Origin: Euryodendron excelsum
Taxonomy: Eukaryota; Streptophyta; Magnoliopsida; Ericales; Pentaphylacaceae
Reading direction: 5' to 3'
Assembly: GCA_033060915.1 (NCBI GenBank)
Contig: CM065392.1
Coordinates: 16,809,001-16,873,000, forward strand
Length of the DNA stretch: 64,000 nt
Shown here piece after piece: positions 21,766-33,155 of the stretch (position 1 is its first letter; each line of letters starts with the position of its first letter). Position numbers and translations under genes: made by a program. Under the pieces are notes generated by a model. That model was not told the origin of the DNA. It made no database searches and worked only from the letters and a program-made list of their open reading frames with translations.

Positions 21766-23275
21766 TTAGTAGGGTTTTGGGATGATGCCCACATCTTTGA
21801 TGCTCCATCCGTTGGTTAGATCACTAGACCAAGTAAGGTAGGCGGGTGCATCTTTGAGAGCTCTTGGTGAGTTGACAGTGATGGTGCAATTATCGGCCTC
21901 GTTGACTTTCTTATTTACCTCCATTGCCTCCTCAGCTTCTCCGAGAAACAAGTTGTCTAGCTCACCTATTTCTAGCTCGAATGGCTCTACTGGTGCTTTC
22001 GACTCCTTAGGGCCCCAGCCTATGTCTTCATAGTAAAATTTAGTCGTAGGCCAGATGTTCTTTGATAGGTTGAATTCGGCCTTGGCATACTTGGTGTGCA
22101 AGAATTCATCTCCCCAATTGTCGGTGGTCATGTTTTTGACGGGGATCTCCTCTACGGGTAGGGACTCTTCAATTGGCCAGTTAGAGGGATCATGCATTTC
22201 ACTTAGATTGTAAAGATAGATTGGGCATGCTGAGATTTTCACCTTCCAGTTGCTTTCTTAATCAGTTTCCCAATCCTTCTTTGAATAATCCTCAACCATG
22301 ATCTCCTCTAGTTCATCCTCCTCTTATATTTCCTCTGGTACCAGGTGACATTGTGATTTGGTAAGGGGTTTGTGGCCACATTAGGAGTAAGAGTTGGGTT
22401 CACCAACTGTATGTCGATGGTCTTATTATCTATCAGGTCTTGAATTTTATGCTTGAAGGAGAAGCAACTTTTAATGTCATGCCTTTAGCCGCCCGAATTG
22501 TATTCCCAAGTGAGGGTGCCATTAAAGGTTAGAGGTAAATGTCTTGGCAATGGACGAGCTGATATAAGCTTCAGTATGTTATTCTTTAAGAGGTTATGGT
22601 AGGCTTCTGTCTGGCTGCAAGCTAAGGTATCAAAGGTACAAATGCATCGAGCTGGTCTATTAAAATTGGGCCATACATCAGCAGGGATAAAGTTGGGCAT
22701 TTGAGTGGGCATGGTTAAGCTGGGTATGGGTAGTATAGGACGGTATTGCAGTGAATGAATAGACAAAACGGCCGACACCTCACTCTCCTTTTTGATTACT
22801 CCCCTTGTAGTGGCCACTTTTCAGGCTATGTTGGCAGAGCTTTCCCTAGTTTTTGCATAGGGGTCCATAATCCTTCTTGTCTTGAGACTGTTTTCTATCA
22901 TCTCCCCTTGCATGATAAGCACAGAGAAGCTTTTCCCCACACTTGTATAGAGCTTTTCATAGTATATGCCGTAGAAGGTGTGCACAAATAATTGCATATA
23001 TTCTTTCTCTTCTAAACGGGAATTGACTTGTGCTGCTGCTTCTCTCCACCTAAGGGCATATCTTTTGAAGCTTTCTTTGTCTCCTTTGCTCATTGTCATC
23101 AAGGACCAACGATCAAAAGTTAGATCTATGTTGTGGCGGTATGGGGCTTAAATGCACTAACTAGTTCAATCAATGTTATAACCTTCCTCAGATCAAGTTG
23201 AGCGAACCATTGCAGAGCGGACCCAGTTAAGCTGTGTTGGAAGAGTTGCATAAGCACACAACCTAACCTGGATGC
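21766..23275 (-). pseudogene. gag: Ty3-gypsy (Tat/Ogre-type) gag and downstream polyprotein relic
   Basis: Read on the - strand from 23275, the frames give LTGSALQWFAQLD, then KGDKESFKRYALRWREAAAQ (about 23087-23028), the core of the plant retrotransposon gag (capsid) domain, which forms the virus-like particle. Further on, HKIQDLID and NPLPNH (about 22455-22355) are signatures I know from Tat/Ogre gag-protease junctions. The last part, 22242-21766, is an intact acidic frame of 158 codons ending DVGIIPKPY that I cannot assign. Frameshifts and stops occur throughout, for example near 23150, 22820 and 22485. The first ~120 residues of gag and all of RT, RNase H and integrase are missing here. 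The copy lies beyond the 3' end of the pol relic at 27062-25526, so it belongs to a second element or a rearranged one. Confidence 0.88.
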
Positions 23276-24830
23276 CCCTTACAGCCCAAGAAGCATAGGC
23301 CAATGCAAACAACAAAATAGCATATGCTAACAAAATAAAATAAAAAGCAAACACAAGTCAGCATAGGTTAAGATAAAAGAGACCCCACACATTAAAATAC
23401 GACATTAAGAAGCACTGTGCAAGAAAGAGCACTAAATAGCCAAAAACTAGCTATATTGCACTCATAAAATGGCAGGATATTTCTCATTAAAAGTCACGCA
23501 TCCACCTACCCCTATAGCAGCGCCTATGCGCTAAATCGTGCATGCACGAGCCACCATCATCTCTATCTCATTCTTAGGCTAGCCACCATGGCTGGAAAAG
23601 AGCAACTCAACCTTAGCAAACCCTAGGTGAACCTAACCATAGTTACTAAACCCTAAGTGAACCTAACCCTAATTAGTAAACCCTAGATGAACTAACCCTA
23701 GTTAGCAAACCCAAGGTCAACCAAACCTTGGTCAAACAAACCCTAGTTAGTAAACCTTAGGTGAACCTAACCTTAGTTAGCAAATCCTAGGTAAGCTTAA
23801 CCCTAGTTATCCAACCTTAGGTAAACCTAACCCAAGTTGATAAAGCATAAGTCTTTAATCCCAAGTTTCCTACAGCATGGTATTAAAATCCAAATCACTT
23901 TCGCACTTGTTTTCCAAAATCTCCCACTCTCTTAAGTATTCTAAATCATGTTGATAAAACCTTCTAAAAAAAACTATCATAATCTTTGAAATTGATTTCA
24001 AAAGTTCTCTTGAACTTGTCTCAACAAAAGAATGACTAGATACTTGTCATTTTCTAAATCCTATTTCCAAATTGTTTTCTAAAGTTCACATTCTAAGGAT
24101 TCTTCTAATATTTCCATGATTTGGGTTACCAAATAAAAGTAAAATAGTAAATGGGACCTTCGTGGTTTATATTAGGGTTCCATAACCCTAAATATTTTTC
24201 AAAACCCTTCTTTTTAAAAATGGTTATACCAAATTCAAAACCTTATTATAGTCCTAATCTTTTTATGACTAGGATTTCCAAAGAAATGTGAGATAATATT
24301 AATGACTTCCATGGTTCAAAACTAGGGTTCAAAACCCTTAAAGTTTTCAAAACACCAATGGAAGTTTCTAGCCATTTCCTCAAAAATGCTTTCCAAAACA
24401 AAACCCTAAAGGCATTTGGTTAGTTCAATAGCTAACCTCTAAAGGGTGATGAAATATATAACCATTTACATGGTAAAGAAAAATGATTTCAAAACTCTTC
24501 AATACAAGTTCTCAAGAGCTCTTACTTTATTCCATTCCAAACTCCACCTTCAAAATCCATTAATTAAAATTTGAAAACAATTTCAAAACTCCATTGAATT
24601 GATTTCAAAATATTTTCAAAACTCCCTTCAATTGATTTCAAAACTCCCTTGAATTGACTTCAAAAACACTTTCCAAAACTCTCTCAAGTTGAATTCAAAA
24701 CATTTACAAAACTCCCTTGAGTTGATTTTAAAAAACACCTCTAAAAACTCTCTTAAGTCGATTTCAAAAACATGTTGAAAACTTTTCACTATGTCCTCAG
24801 GCCAAGCTTTTTTATTTTGATTTCTCTCGT
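23276..24830. other. Unassigned repeat-rich spacer
   Basis: AT-rich sequence between two gypsy relics with no recognisable coding. It holds the minisatellite at 23610-23845, a 12-bp palindrome CGTGCATGCACG (23537-23548), and a degenerate array at 24560-24790 in which 'aaaactcccttgaattgattt' recurs about every 50-60 bp. It may be untranslated or LTR sequence of a gypsy element, but I found no ends. Confidence 0.6.
23610..23845. repeat. ~30-bp minisatellite containing AAACCCTA
   Basis: About eight diverged copies of a unit close to 'aaaccctaggtgaacctaac' plus 'cctagttagt'. Each holds one telomere-like AAACCCTA, but the array is not a telomeric (CCCTAAA)n run. Confidence 0.85.
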
Positions 24831-25525
24831 TGATGTCGATGAAGATGACTCTTGCTGAATGAGAACAGTGATGCTGAGTGTTTATGTCAGAAGGAATGAT
24901 TGATGCTAAAGACTGCTACTTGGTTGATGTTGTTGTTGTTTCAGTTGAGGATTGTTGATACTACTTTTGACAAAGGTATATTAAACCTAGAGCTAAAGTG
25001 GGATAGAAGTTGTCTTCTTAGAATCCATTTTGCTAGATAGAGCACTTTCCAATGTAACAATGATAGTAATGACTGACTTGAAAGGTCTTTGTTTTAGGCT
25101 ATAATGTAAGCCATGGGTTAGGGCTATAAGAACTGAAAGGATTTTTAAGGCTCAAAGTATATACTAGGACTCTTATTTATCCTATGCTCATCCAGTTCAT
25201 ACAAACATGCCTTTTTGAGGAACTTTGAGTCTTTTAAGTGACACTTGAGCTTTAATTTTGACTTTTTTTTAAAATTTTTTTTTATATTTTTGATACTTTA
25301 ATGATTGATTTTTTTTTTTTTTTTAAGCTCTAGTGTCCCTATGGCTCTATTCTAGCCTGTCTGAACTTCATCAATGTAAGGCTAGACCACATGGGCTTTT
25401 TGAAAGAAATCATTTGGCTCAACGGGTTGGCAAGGGTTTATTTTTATTTTTCTTGAAAGGATGGCAGAAATGATAGCCTTTCTTCCTTTCACTTATTGTT
25501 GTCATTGCTATGTCAAAGTTTCTAA
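24831..25525 (-). other. 3' flank of the element M pol relic
   Basis: Non-coding sequence directly after the integrase stop codon on the - strand. Two parts (25090-25160 and 25375-25450) resemble 20740-20800 and 20995-21090 in the same orientation and with similar spacing. This supports a shared 3' untranslated region of one gypsy family. It contains poly-T/A tracts around 25265-25325. Confidence 0.5.
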
Positions 25526-27062
25526 TTACACATGGTGGTGGTTTACTAAATTTGAGTTAAGGGGTGCTGGAAAGACTTTTTCGTCCATCTTTGCTAGGAT
25601 TAATGCTCCTCTTGTCATGACTTTGTGACCTTTATAGTTAGAGGCAAACTTTCCTTTGGCTTCCTGCTAGATTGGAAGTATCTTTTTGAGAACGAGGTCT
25701 CCTTTCCTGAACTAGTAGGGTTTGACTGTCCTGTTGAAGGATTTGGAGATGTGTCTTTGATAGCACTGGGCATGGTAGTTTACTACCATTCTCTTTTCAT
25801 ATGCTAACTAATATCATCATAATACTAGCCAATTTCATCTATGAGGTAAATTTGTTCATACCGATCTTTGATCCAGTCTGCTTCGGTGAGTTGAGTTTCC
25901 ATAAGAATTCAAAGAAAGGGGATTTCTACTTTGATTGGTAGAACTGCCTTGTTGTTGTAGACTAATAAGAATGGCATTGCTCTTGACTCCGACTGAGGTT
26001 CTGTATGCCATCAATACAAAGGATAGCTACTCGTGCCAATCCTTGTGGTTGTCAACTGTCTTGCAAAAGATTCTCCTGATGTTTTTGTTTACTGCTTCAA
26101 CTGCTCCATTCATTTATGATCAGTAAGCTACCGAGTTGTGATAGTTGACCTTGAAGGTTTGGCAAAGCTTTGCCATCATATCATTATTGAGGTTGCTTGT
26201 GTTGTCTGTGATGATGGATTCAGGGAGGCCAAATTTGTAGATAATGTTGTGCTTAATGAACTGAGTAATTACTTTCTTGGTGATCTATGTATAAGAAACA
26301 ACTTCCATCCATTTGAAAAAGTAATCAATTGCTGTGAGGATGAACCAATGACCATTTGAAGCTTTAGGAGTGATAAGACCATTGACATCCAACCCCCACA
26401 TGGAGAAAAGCCACAGTGTTGAGAGAGTATGCAATTCTTTGGGTGGTGCCTGAAGCATATTACCATGGATCTGACAATTGTGGCACTTGCAGACGTGGTT
26501 GATACAGGGGGCTTCCATTGTCATCCAATAATAGCTAGTCTAGAGGATTTTCTTAGAAAGGGCAAGGCCATTTAGGTGTGACCCACAAGTTCCCTCATGT
26601 GTTTTAACCATGATCTACTAAGCTTCTGTGAATGTCATAAGGCAAAGCAGTCCTAACATTTATCTTTTGAAGAGGAGTTGTCTACATGGGAAGAACTGTA
26701 AGGCCAGTCTTCTAAGGAATTTTTGGTCTTTAAGAGTCGCCGCTGGGGGTTATTCCCCATTCTACACGTAGAGCTAAATGTCGTGATACCATGGCTTAGC
26801 ATCTGACATGTTTTGACAATGAATTAGGAGATGTTTTGTATGGACTACCAGAGGAGGGATCTCTTCCCCATCATGAAACTTGTTTGCGGCTGCTAGGGTG
26901 GTGAGAGCATCAGCAAAGCTATTCTCGGCTCGTGGGACATGGACGAACTTGATGTGCTGAAAATATTGCTGAAGCTCTTTAACTTTCTCATGGTATGGGG
27001 TCAACTTGGGATCCCTAGTCTAGAAAACATTGTTGGACTACTGGATGATCAAGTTGGAGTCC
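25526..27062 (-). pseudogene. pol: Tat/Ogre-type pol relic: RNase H end and integrase (element M)
   Basis: The order on the - strand is as follows. The RNase H C-terminal part has DPKLTPYHEKVKELQQYF then HVPRAENSFADALTTLA (about 27010-26880). The linker is related to LRRLALQFF. The integrase zinc finger has HEGTCGSHLNG and CKCHNCQIHGNM (about 26610-26460). The integrase core has WGLDV (first Asp), SIITDN (second Asp) and MNGAVEAVNKNIRR (Glu), the DDE triad (about 26395-26060). The C-terminal domain has GDLVLKK and GALILAKMDEKVFP, ending at the TAA at 25528-25526. Integrase joins element cDNA to host DNA and RNase H removes the RNA template. At least five in-frame stops and several frameshifts show it is dead. 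The sequence style is that of the Tat/Ogre lineage of Ty3-gypsy. The upstream part (protease, RT) is lost where a LARD-type copy abuts at 27064. Confidence 0.9.
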
Positions 27063-27063
27063 T

Positions 27064-30000
27064 TGTCGCACCCCAATTTTTTTGCACTCGAGAATGGTGA
27101 GAAAAATGCACGGTACTCTCTCATTAGAACTCATCCTCCTAAAAGGATGAGTGCGACTAGGTTTGAATTAGCAATTGATTCGAATAAGGGCTTTTGGAAA
27201 AGATTTAGAGCCACCACCTAACTTGATTAAGGTGAGTTAGGTCACCTAAAACTAAGTGTAATCCAAATATTAAACTTAGAATTTTTTAACAGGTTTTGGA
27301 AAACATCCTCAATAGAGGGGATTTTTTTTTTTTTATGGAGAAAACAGGTTGTTTGCAATCTTTGGAAAGATTTAAGCCCTTATTGAAAATAACTCCGTTT
27401 TGGTCTTTGAAAATAGTGATTCTAGATTCGAAAGTTGGTTACGTATAGGGAAGATATCCTAAGATTATCATCCTATCCCGCCCTTGCAGTGCCTATATGT
27501 CTTTTCACCCTAGGTTCACTTATTTAGAATCTTTGATTATTCAATGTCCAATTATATCCACTTAAAAAAAAAAATTTTAAAAGATGTTTGAGTCATCACT
27601 TTAGGGATGATATAATACATGATACGCAAATGCATGAAAAGAACTTGAAAAGAGATTGATTTTAAAACAGAGAATTAGAATTTTGAAAAAGGTTGTGGAG
27701 TTTTGAAAAAGATTGTGACCACACCCATGAGGGTTGCCTATGTATCCCTTTATTGGGAATCAAGTCAATCTTAGTTTGAACTCGAGATCTGATTTAAAAT
27801 AGACACTTTAAGGTCTTTGGAAAGTTTGACTTGAAAAGGGTTGGATTTGAACTTTGATTAGAAGATTTGAAATTAAATTTTCATTTGAAACTTGGATTTA
27901 TTTTGGAAAGATTGAATTGAGTTTTAAAATCATCTTGAATTGGGGTTTGAAAACCAGCTTGGTTTAGAAAAAAGTTAAAGCTTCCTAACCTAGGGTTAGG
28001 GTTGAACTAGGGTTGAAACATGTACTTGAAATAGAAAGGTTTGATTTTAGGAAAGGTTCAAATTAATAAAGTTCTATTTTAAGAAATATTTGAATTAAGA
28101 AAGGGTTTGAATTTAGAAAGATCTGAAATTTGAAAAGATTTAAACTTAGAAAGATTTTAATTAGGAAAGATTTAATTTCTATTTCCTAAAGTTGAAGATT
28201 GAATTTTATTTTCAAAAATAGATAATTTGATTTGGTTTCCTATTTAGAAAAGATTTGATGTAACTTGAAATTGGAAAGTTTTAGTTTTGGAAATCTATCA
28301 TTTTATGTGACTTTTAAATTAGGAAATCTATAATTTCATGTAGAAAGGAATTTTGAAAATTCATGATTTGATGTAGAAAATAAAGTTTTCTAGTTTTGGA
28401 AATCTATAATTTCAAGACAAAGGGTTTTTGGGAAGTGAATATTTGACAAGAACTTTTAGGAAGTAGATTTGCAAAAGTATTTAGAAAAAGGTTGTGATTT
28501 TGATAACAACTAGAGTTTGAAACTCTAAGATGGACTTTGATGGTCTTTTTAATGTAATACTTTTCTAAAACAACTCTAACCATAAAATGGTTATAATCAT
28601 CTTAGGGTTTTGATTTATGAAAATAACTTAAGGTTTGAACCCAAATGTAGACCTTGATGGTCATATTGAATATAACACTTTTTTAAAACAACCCTAACAT
28701 TGGAACAACTGGAATCATCATGGGAGTGTGACTTTGAAAACAATTTTTTTAGATATAAGTTTTGAAAACAATCTTTAATGCAAGTTTGAAAATACCTTTG
28801 AATATGATATTGAATGTAATGTATGAACATGCTCCTCACATAACCAAGGGGGCCATACCCACACCATCTTAGGGGAAACTCAAAGAAAATCTCCCACACG
28901 GTGATTTTCACCAAAACCTTCCTAGGCATGAACTGGAAGATCTATTGTTTCAAACATGCAAGAAGAGGAGGTAGAAGATGGGGGATAAAATTGAAAAAAA
29001 AATCCAAGTGGATTAGGAGAGAGAAAAGAGAGAGGGGGATTACATAATTTAACTAAAAACCCTACCTTGTCTTCTCTTTACTTTGATTGCTTTATTTGGT
29101 TTGCTTCGCTTTATTTGAACCTTGAGAGCATTGAATATGTAGCATTTTGATTTTCAATGGATGCTTGGAGGCTTGGATTTGAGTGATTAGAGTATATGGA
29201 AGCTAGGGTTGGAGTGTATGGAGGCTAGGATTTGAGGGGGCTTGAGAGAATTATGATTTTGAGAGAACTTAAGCTCTGCTTTCAATGAGGTAGAGTTTTT
29301 GGAGTGATTTTGTGAACCCAAAATACGTAGGGAGAGGGTCTGTATTTATAGGGAGGGAAAACAGGAACTAGCACATGTTGTAGTGGTGGTAGGCCTTTTT
29401 TAGGCTTGGTGTCACTAGCCCTTCAGAAAACTTTTGAGGTAACAAGAAACAGATCTTTGACCCTTGTGACGCAAGGCAGAAGATTTGGGCACCTGTCTTA
29501 GTGACTACTATATAATTTTTAGCCTAGCTTCACTAGGAGTGACTCCGAAAAGTCCGAGAATGATCTAAAGGGTTCTGAGTAACCAGACTTTGCCGAGAAT
29601 GGATGGGAGCTCCTGAAAGAGTGTCCCAGAAGTAACAGGCTTGAGAACCAATGCCGAAAGAGTTGAAAATAATGATTGGCCCACTATGAGCAAAACGATC
29701 ATTTGAACCGAAGGAATGTTGGGATCAACCCGTAGTGACCCATGAGAAGGTTTGAAGGTTAAAAACACTACTGATAGTGTTTCAAGGGATTGTCAGTTTG
29801 ATACCCAGAGCCGGTGTGGTTCCGGGAAACAATTGGATGCTTAGGAGCAAAATGGTTATTTTGATCGGATAGTCTCGAAATTGATCCGGAACTGAATGAA
29901 TAACACTTAACGTGGCGGATTACCTTTGGCATAATCTTGGAAAGGGTAGACTTACCGTTTTAAGGTCTTAGATACTTTCTCGAAAAGCATGCCAGTGGGG

Positions 30001-30835
30001 CCTAAGGGGTAATTTGGTTATTTGTTTACCAGAATGGGCTAACAGGCATTGGTGTTGACTCGGGTTTTGAGTGTTTTTGTCACTCTGACGGTGTGTGACG
30101 AGTTGATTTCCAAAGGTATCTTGTCCTTCGGTAAATGTGTCACAGCCGAGAGGCGTGTTCGGTCCCGTGACATAGGGGGTTTGTGAGCATTCCTGATGTC
30201 GACCTATTTGCGAGTGTTTCCGTCACTCTAACAGTTATGATATTTGTGAGTGTTTCTATTACTCTGACATTGTGCATTCAATCTGGAGATTGCCTGATCT
30301 TGAGAAGCTGTTGGATGGTCTTATCGTCTAAGGGACCAACTTTCTCAAAAGACATACCAGATAACAGACATCCTACATTGGCAGGCTAACAGGCGCCAAA
30401 AGTGAACCGCTCTACCATCTCGAGTACTTGGGTTTCGTCTCAGTCGATGGGTGTAAAGGGACTTATTATTTCGAGAGATTTTGTACTTTCTCAATAAATG
30501 TGTTGTGCTGCATGGACTTACCGTATAAGGGATCAACTTTATCGAAAAATATGCCAAATTGAGTTTGACTGGTCTAGATTAGAATTGAAGCTGGAATAGA
30601 GGTTGAAATATGAACGTACCATCTTTAGAAAGATGTGCCAACTAGAATTGGATTGAGCAATGCCCCAAGGGCATTTTGATTATTTTGCCTCTATTAGGCT
30701 AGGTGCGCCCGCAAAGCGGTTGATTTACTGGATTGAGTATGGAAACTGGTTTATACATGAATATGTTTGTGTCGGTTTGAATGTTAGTCCAGTCGGGCTA
30801 AAGATTGCTGAGTGGGTAAAAATAGGATACGTACA
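27064..30835 (-). mobile_element. LARD-type 3' LTR of a truncated copy
   Basis: The + strand reads tgtcgcaccccaattttttt at 27064 and ends ...aaaataggatacgtaca at 30835. It is shorter than the other LTRs (3,772 bp), mainly through loss of U3 repeat units. A TATA box complement lies near 29342-29350. Unlike the solo LTRs it is followed on the + strand by a PPT complement (30836-30855) and LARD internal sequence, so it is a true 3' LTR. Confidence 0.88.
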
Positions 30836-32792
30836 ACTACCTTTATTTTTTTGTCTTTGCTCATCGAAAGCAAAAAAAGATAAAGTAAGGATCTCATGTT
30901 GACTGTGAGGCAATCGAAAGAACTGAAATTGGATGTTTTTGAAGATTGGAGCTTGAAAATAGTCTATTGGCCGAATGGGGCATTTGAAATCAAATTTTGG
31001 TAGGCAAAAGGACAAAGTTGCCCAGAACTAGCATGTGGCGCAACCCAAGCATAAAATTGCCTTAGCTCCTTCATGTAGGACTTATGGGTTTTAGAGAAAA
31101 TTCAAAGCTTTGAGAGATTTTTCGAGATTTTTGCAAAGAGGAACCCTTAGGCATTGACGGAGTGACTTTGGAGGATGCTAGAGAGTTGTCAAAAGTAGTC
31201 ACCGTTGCTAGAATTGTTACCGGAGAAGAATATTTTGCTGGAGAACTCCAAGATGTGAGTCTTTTGTTTTGTGTTGATTTTGATGTATAAAACTCTGTTT
31301 GAGTTGTGTATATAGTCAAAATTGATGTTTTAATGTGCTTTGAACACTCTAGGGTGGTGTTTCTACGTTTTGATGCCAGTTTAATTGAGTTTGAATAGTT
31401 TTGCATGTTTATATAAAGAGAATTTCTGCAGAAATTGGAGATTTGCTTCTACAGCTTTGGGTATTGGATTTTTTTGCCAAATTTTTGTACCACGTATCTT
31501 AAAAATTAGTGTTGAACAACCATATGAAGTTTTGTGATTTTTAAAAACTTTTTCAAATTTTTTATTTTTTGAAAAATAGAAAAATGCTTAGAAAAATAAA
31601 AAAAATTTAGATATGGATGAATTGTTTATGTTTGACATTTAGAAAAATATGAGAATATTTTAAAAAATATTTAAATTAACTTTGAATGAATTTGCAAGCA
31701 TTTTGAAAACCTTTGGATATTTGGAAAATAGAACTTTTGTTGGAAAATTCAATAACCTCGAGAATGTGCCGAGATTATTTGGTATATGTCCGTGACATGT
31801 GCTTGTGGTACCGTGGGGCGCACAGTTTGTGCTTTATTGCTGAGTTTCAGGCATTGTAGGAGCTATTTACAAATGAGACTCTGCTGAAATTTTTTAAAAA
31901 TGGAGAAGAGTTAGAAATTTCTTGAAATGAGTTATTTTTGAAGGAAAAAGAGATAACACCTTTGAGGATGGAGCCTTTTTGGTAGAGAAGGCCCCGAAAA
32001 ACTTAGGGGGTCTTAGAATAAAATTTTTTGAAGAAAATCTTAGAAAGACCTTTAAAAATGAACTTTGAATAAAACTTTCGAAGGAAAAGTTTATAAACCC
32101 TTTGAAAATGACTTGGAATAAAACTTTTGAAGGAAAAGTTTATAAGCCCTTGAAATTGATTTGGAATAAAACTTTTGAAGGAAAAGTTTATAAACCCTTT
32201 GAAAATGACTTGGAATAAAACTTTTGAAGGAAAACTTAATAAACCCTTGAAATTGATTTGGAATAAAACTTTTGAAAGAAAAGTCTAGAAAACCTTTGAG
32301 AGTAGATCTTGGAATAAAACATTGAGATTTGATTTTGACATTAACTTTGGATATTGTCTTTGAAATAGACTTTTGGATTTTGATTTTGAAATAACTTTGG
32401 AAAAGGAATGTTAAGAACCTTAGGCATTGATTTTGAAGATAAACTTTTGAAAGGAAAGTTTAGAAAACCTGTGAAAATTGATTAAGACCTTTTGAAGGAA
32501 AAAGTTCAGAAATCCTTGAGATGGATTTCGAATAAAAGTGTAGAAAACCTTGAAATTGATAAAAACTTTTGAAAAAAGAGGTTGAAAAACCTTGAAACTT
32601 GTTTGGAATAGAAGCCTTTTGAAGGAAAAGTTTAGAAATCATTGGAATGGATCTTGAATAAAACTTTTGAAATTTGAGTTTGAAACTAGCTTTGGATTTT
32701 GATTTTGAAATAACTTTTCAGAAGAAAGGTTAAGAAACCTTAGGAATTGATTTTGAAATAAACTTTTGAAGAGAAAAAATGGGGTGCTTCCA
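30836..32792 (-). mobile_element. Truncated LARD internal region with PPT and an LTR-start remnant
   Basis: 30836-30915 matches, in reverse, the LARD sequence around 51870-51945 that leads into the PPT. 31900-32770 matches 50460-51480 (the 'cttttgaaggaaaagtttataaaccc' repeats; 'aacttagggggtcttag' mirrors 'aggaccccctgagtttctcg'). 30916-31900 is not in the LARD and contains an exon-like stretch. At 32776-32792 the + strand reads aaaaaatggggtgcttcca, almost the LTR 5' terminus. The copy thus keeps both outer ends but has lost nearly all of its 5' LTR and the first part of the internal region. Confidence 0.75.
31079..31254 (+). pseudogene. Exon-like coding fragment, unrecognised
   Basis: A segment flanked by a splice-acceptor-like CTTCATGTAG and a donor-like GTGAGT (31255-31260). 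It reads DLWVLEKIQSFERFFEIFAK and, after a one-base frame change, PLGIDGVTLEDARELSKVVT then VARIVTGEEYFAGELQD. The composition is clearly protein-like. It lies on the strand opposite to the truncated LARD copy, and the homologous place in the full LARD lacks it. It could be a captured host-gene exon or part of an antisense ORF of the gypsy lineage. I cannot name the protein. Confidence 0.5.
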
Positions 32793-33155
32793 TACCCCTT
32801 TAAGAGCACGAAGGGTCTCCTCTATGGTGTTGAGCTTTGGTTAACCGCCCTCGGGAGTCTTTCTGGGAACAAGAGTTGCCCCGTTATTGTTGAAGTGATA
32901 GAGAGTCCTTCCCTAGGGAGTCTTTTTTCTTGGTTGCTGCTGAAAACGAGAATATAGGGGTTGAAGGCACAATTGCTTGTGCTTGACTAGACCCTCCTCT
33001 AGTTGAGAAAACAAGGCAGGAGTTTCTAGGGCTGGCCCTACTCTAGCCGTAAGGCCTAGTATTGCCATTATAAAAGCATCTAGCATAGCTTTGAGGGCAT
33101 CAAACTCTGATGTGATGACATTCTGACCAGGGGTTGGATCATCAAAAGGATCCAC
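32793..33155 (-). pseudogene. gag: Gag N-terminus of element M, truncated
   Basis: The frame starts MDPFDDPTPGQNVITSEFDA at 33155 and runs for about 120 codons with two in-frame stops. It ends IEETLRALKG, a motif resembling the 'EERLRALEG' segment before the capsid core in Tat/Ogre gags as I know them. It is cut at 32792 by the LTR-start remnant of the truncated LARD copy. The start is the first ATG after M's leader and lies about 1.5 kb from the PBS. The next expected part of gag is absent here; a similar capsid core occurs only at 23275-22820. Confidence 0.72.

Noticed and set aside
23610..23845. Interstitial telomere
   Set aside because: AAACCCTA occurs once per ~30-bp unit and is never in a pure heptamer run.
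25625..26359. + strand open frames over the integrase region
   Set aside because: They are shadows of the - strand pol relic, where conserved integrase motifs are found.
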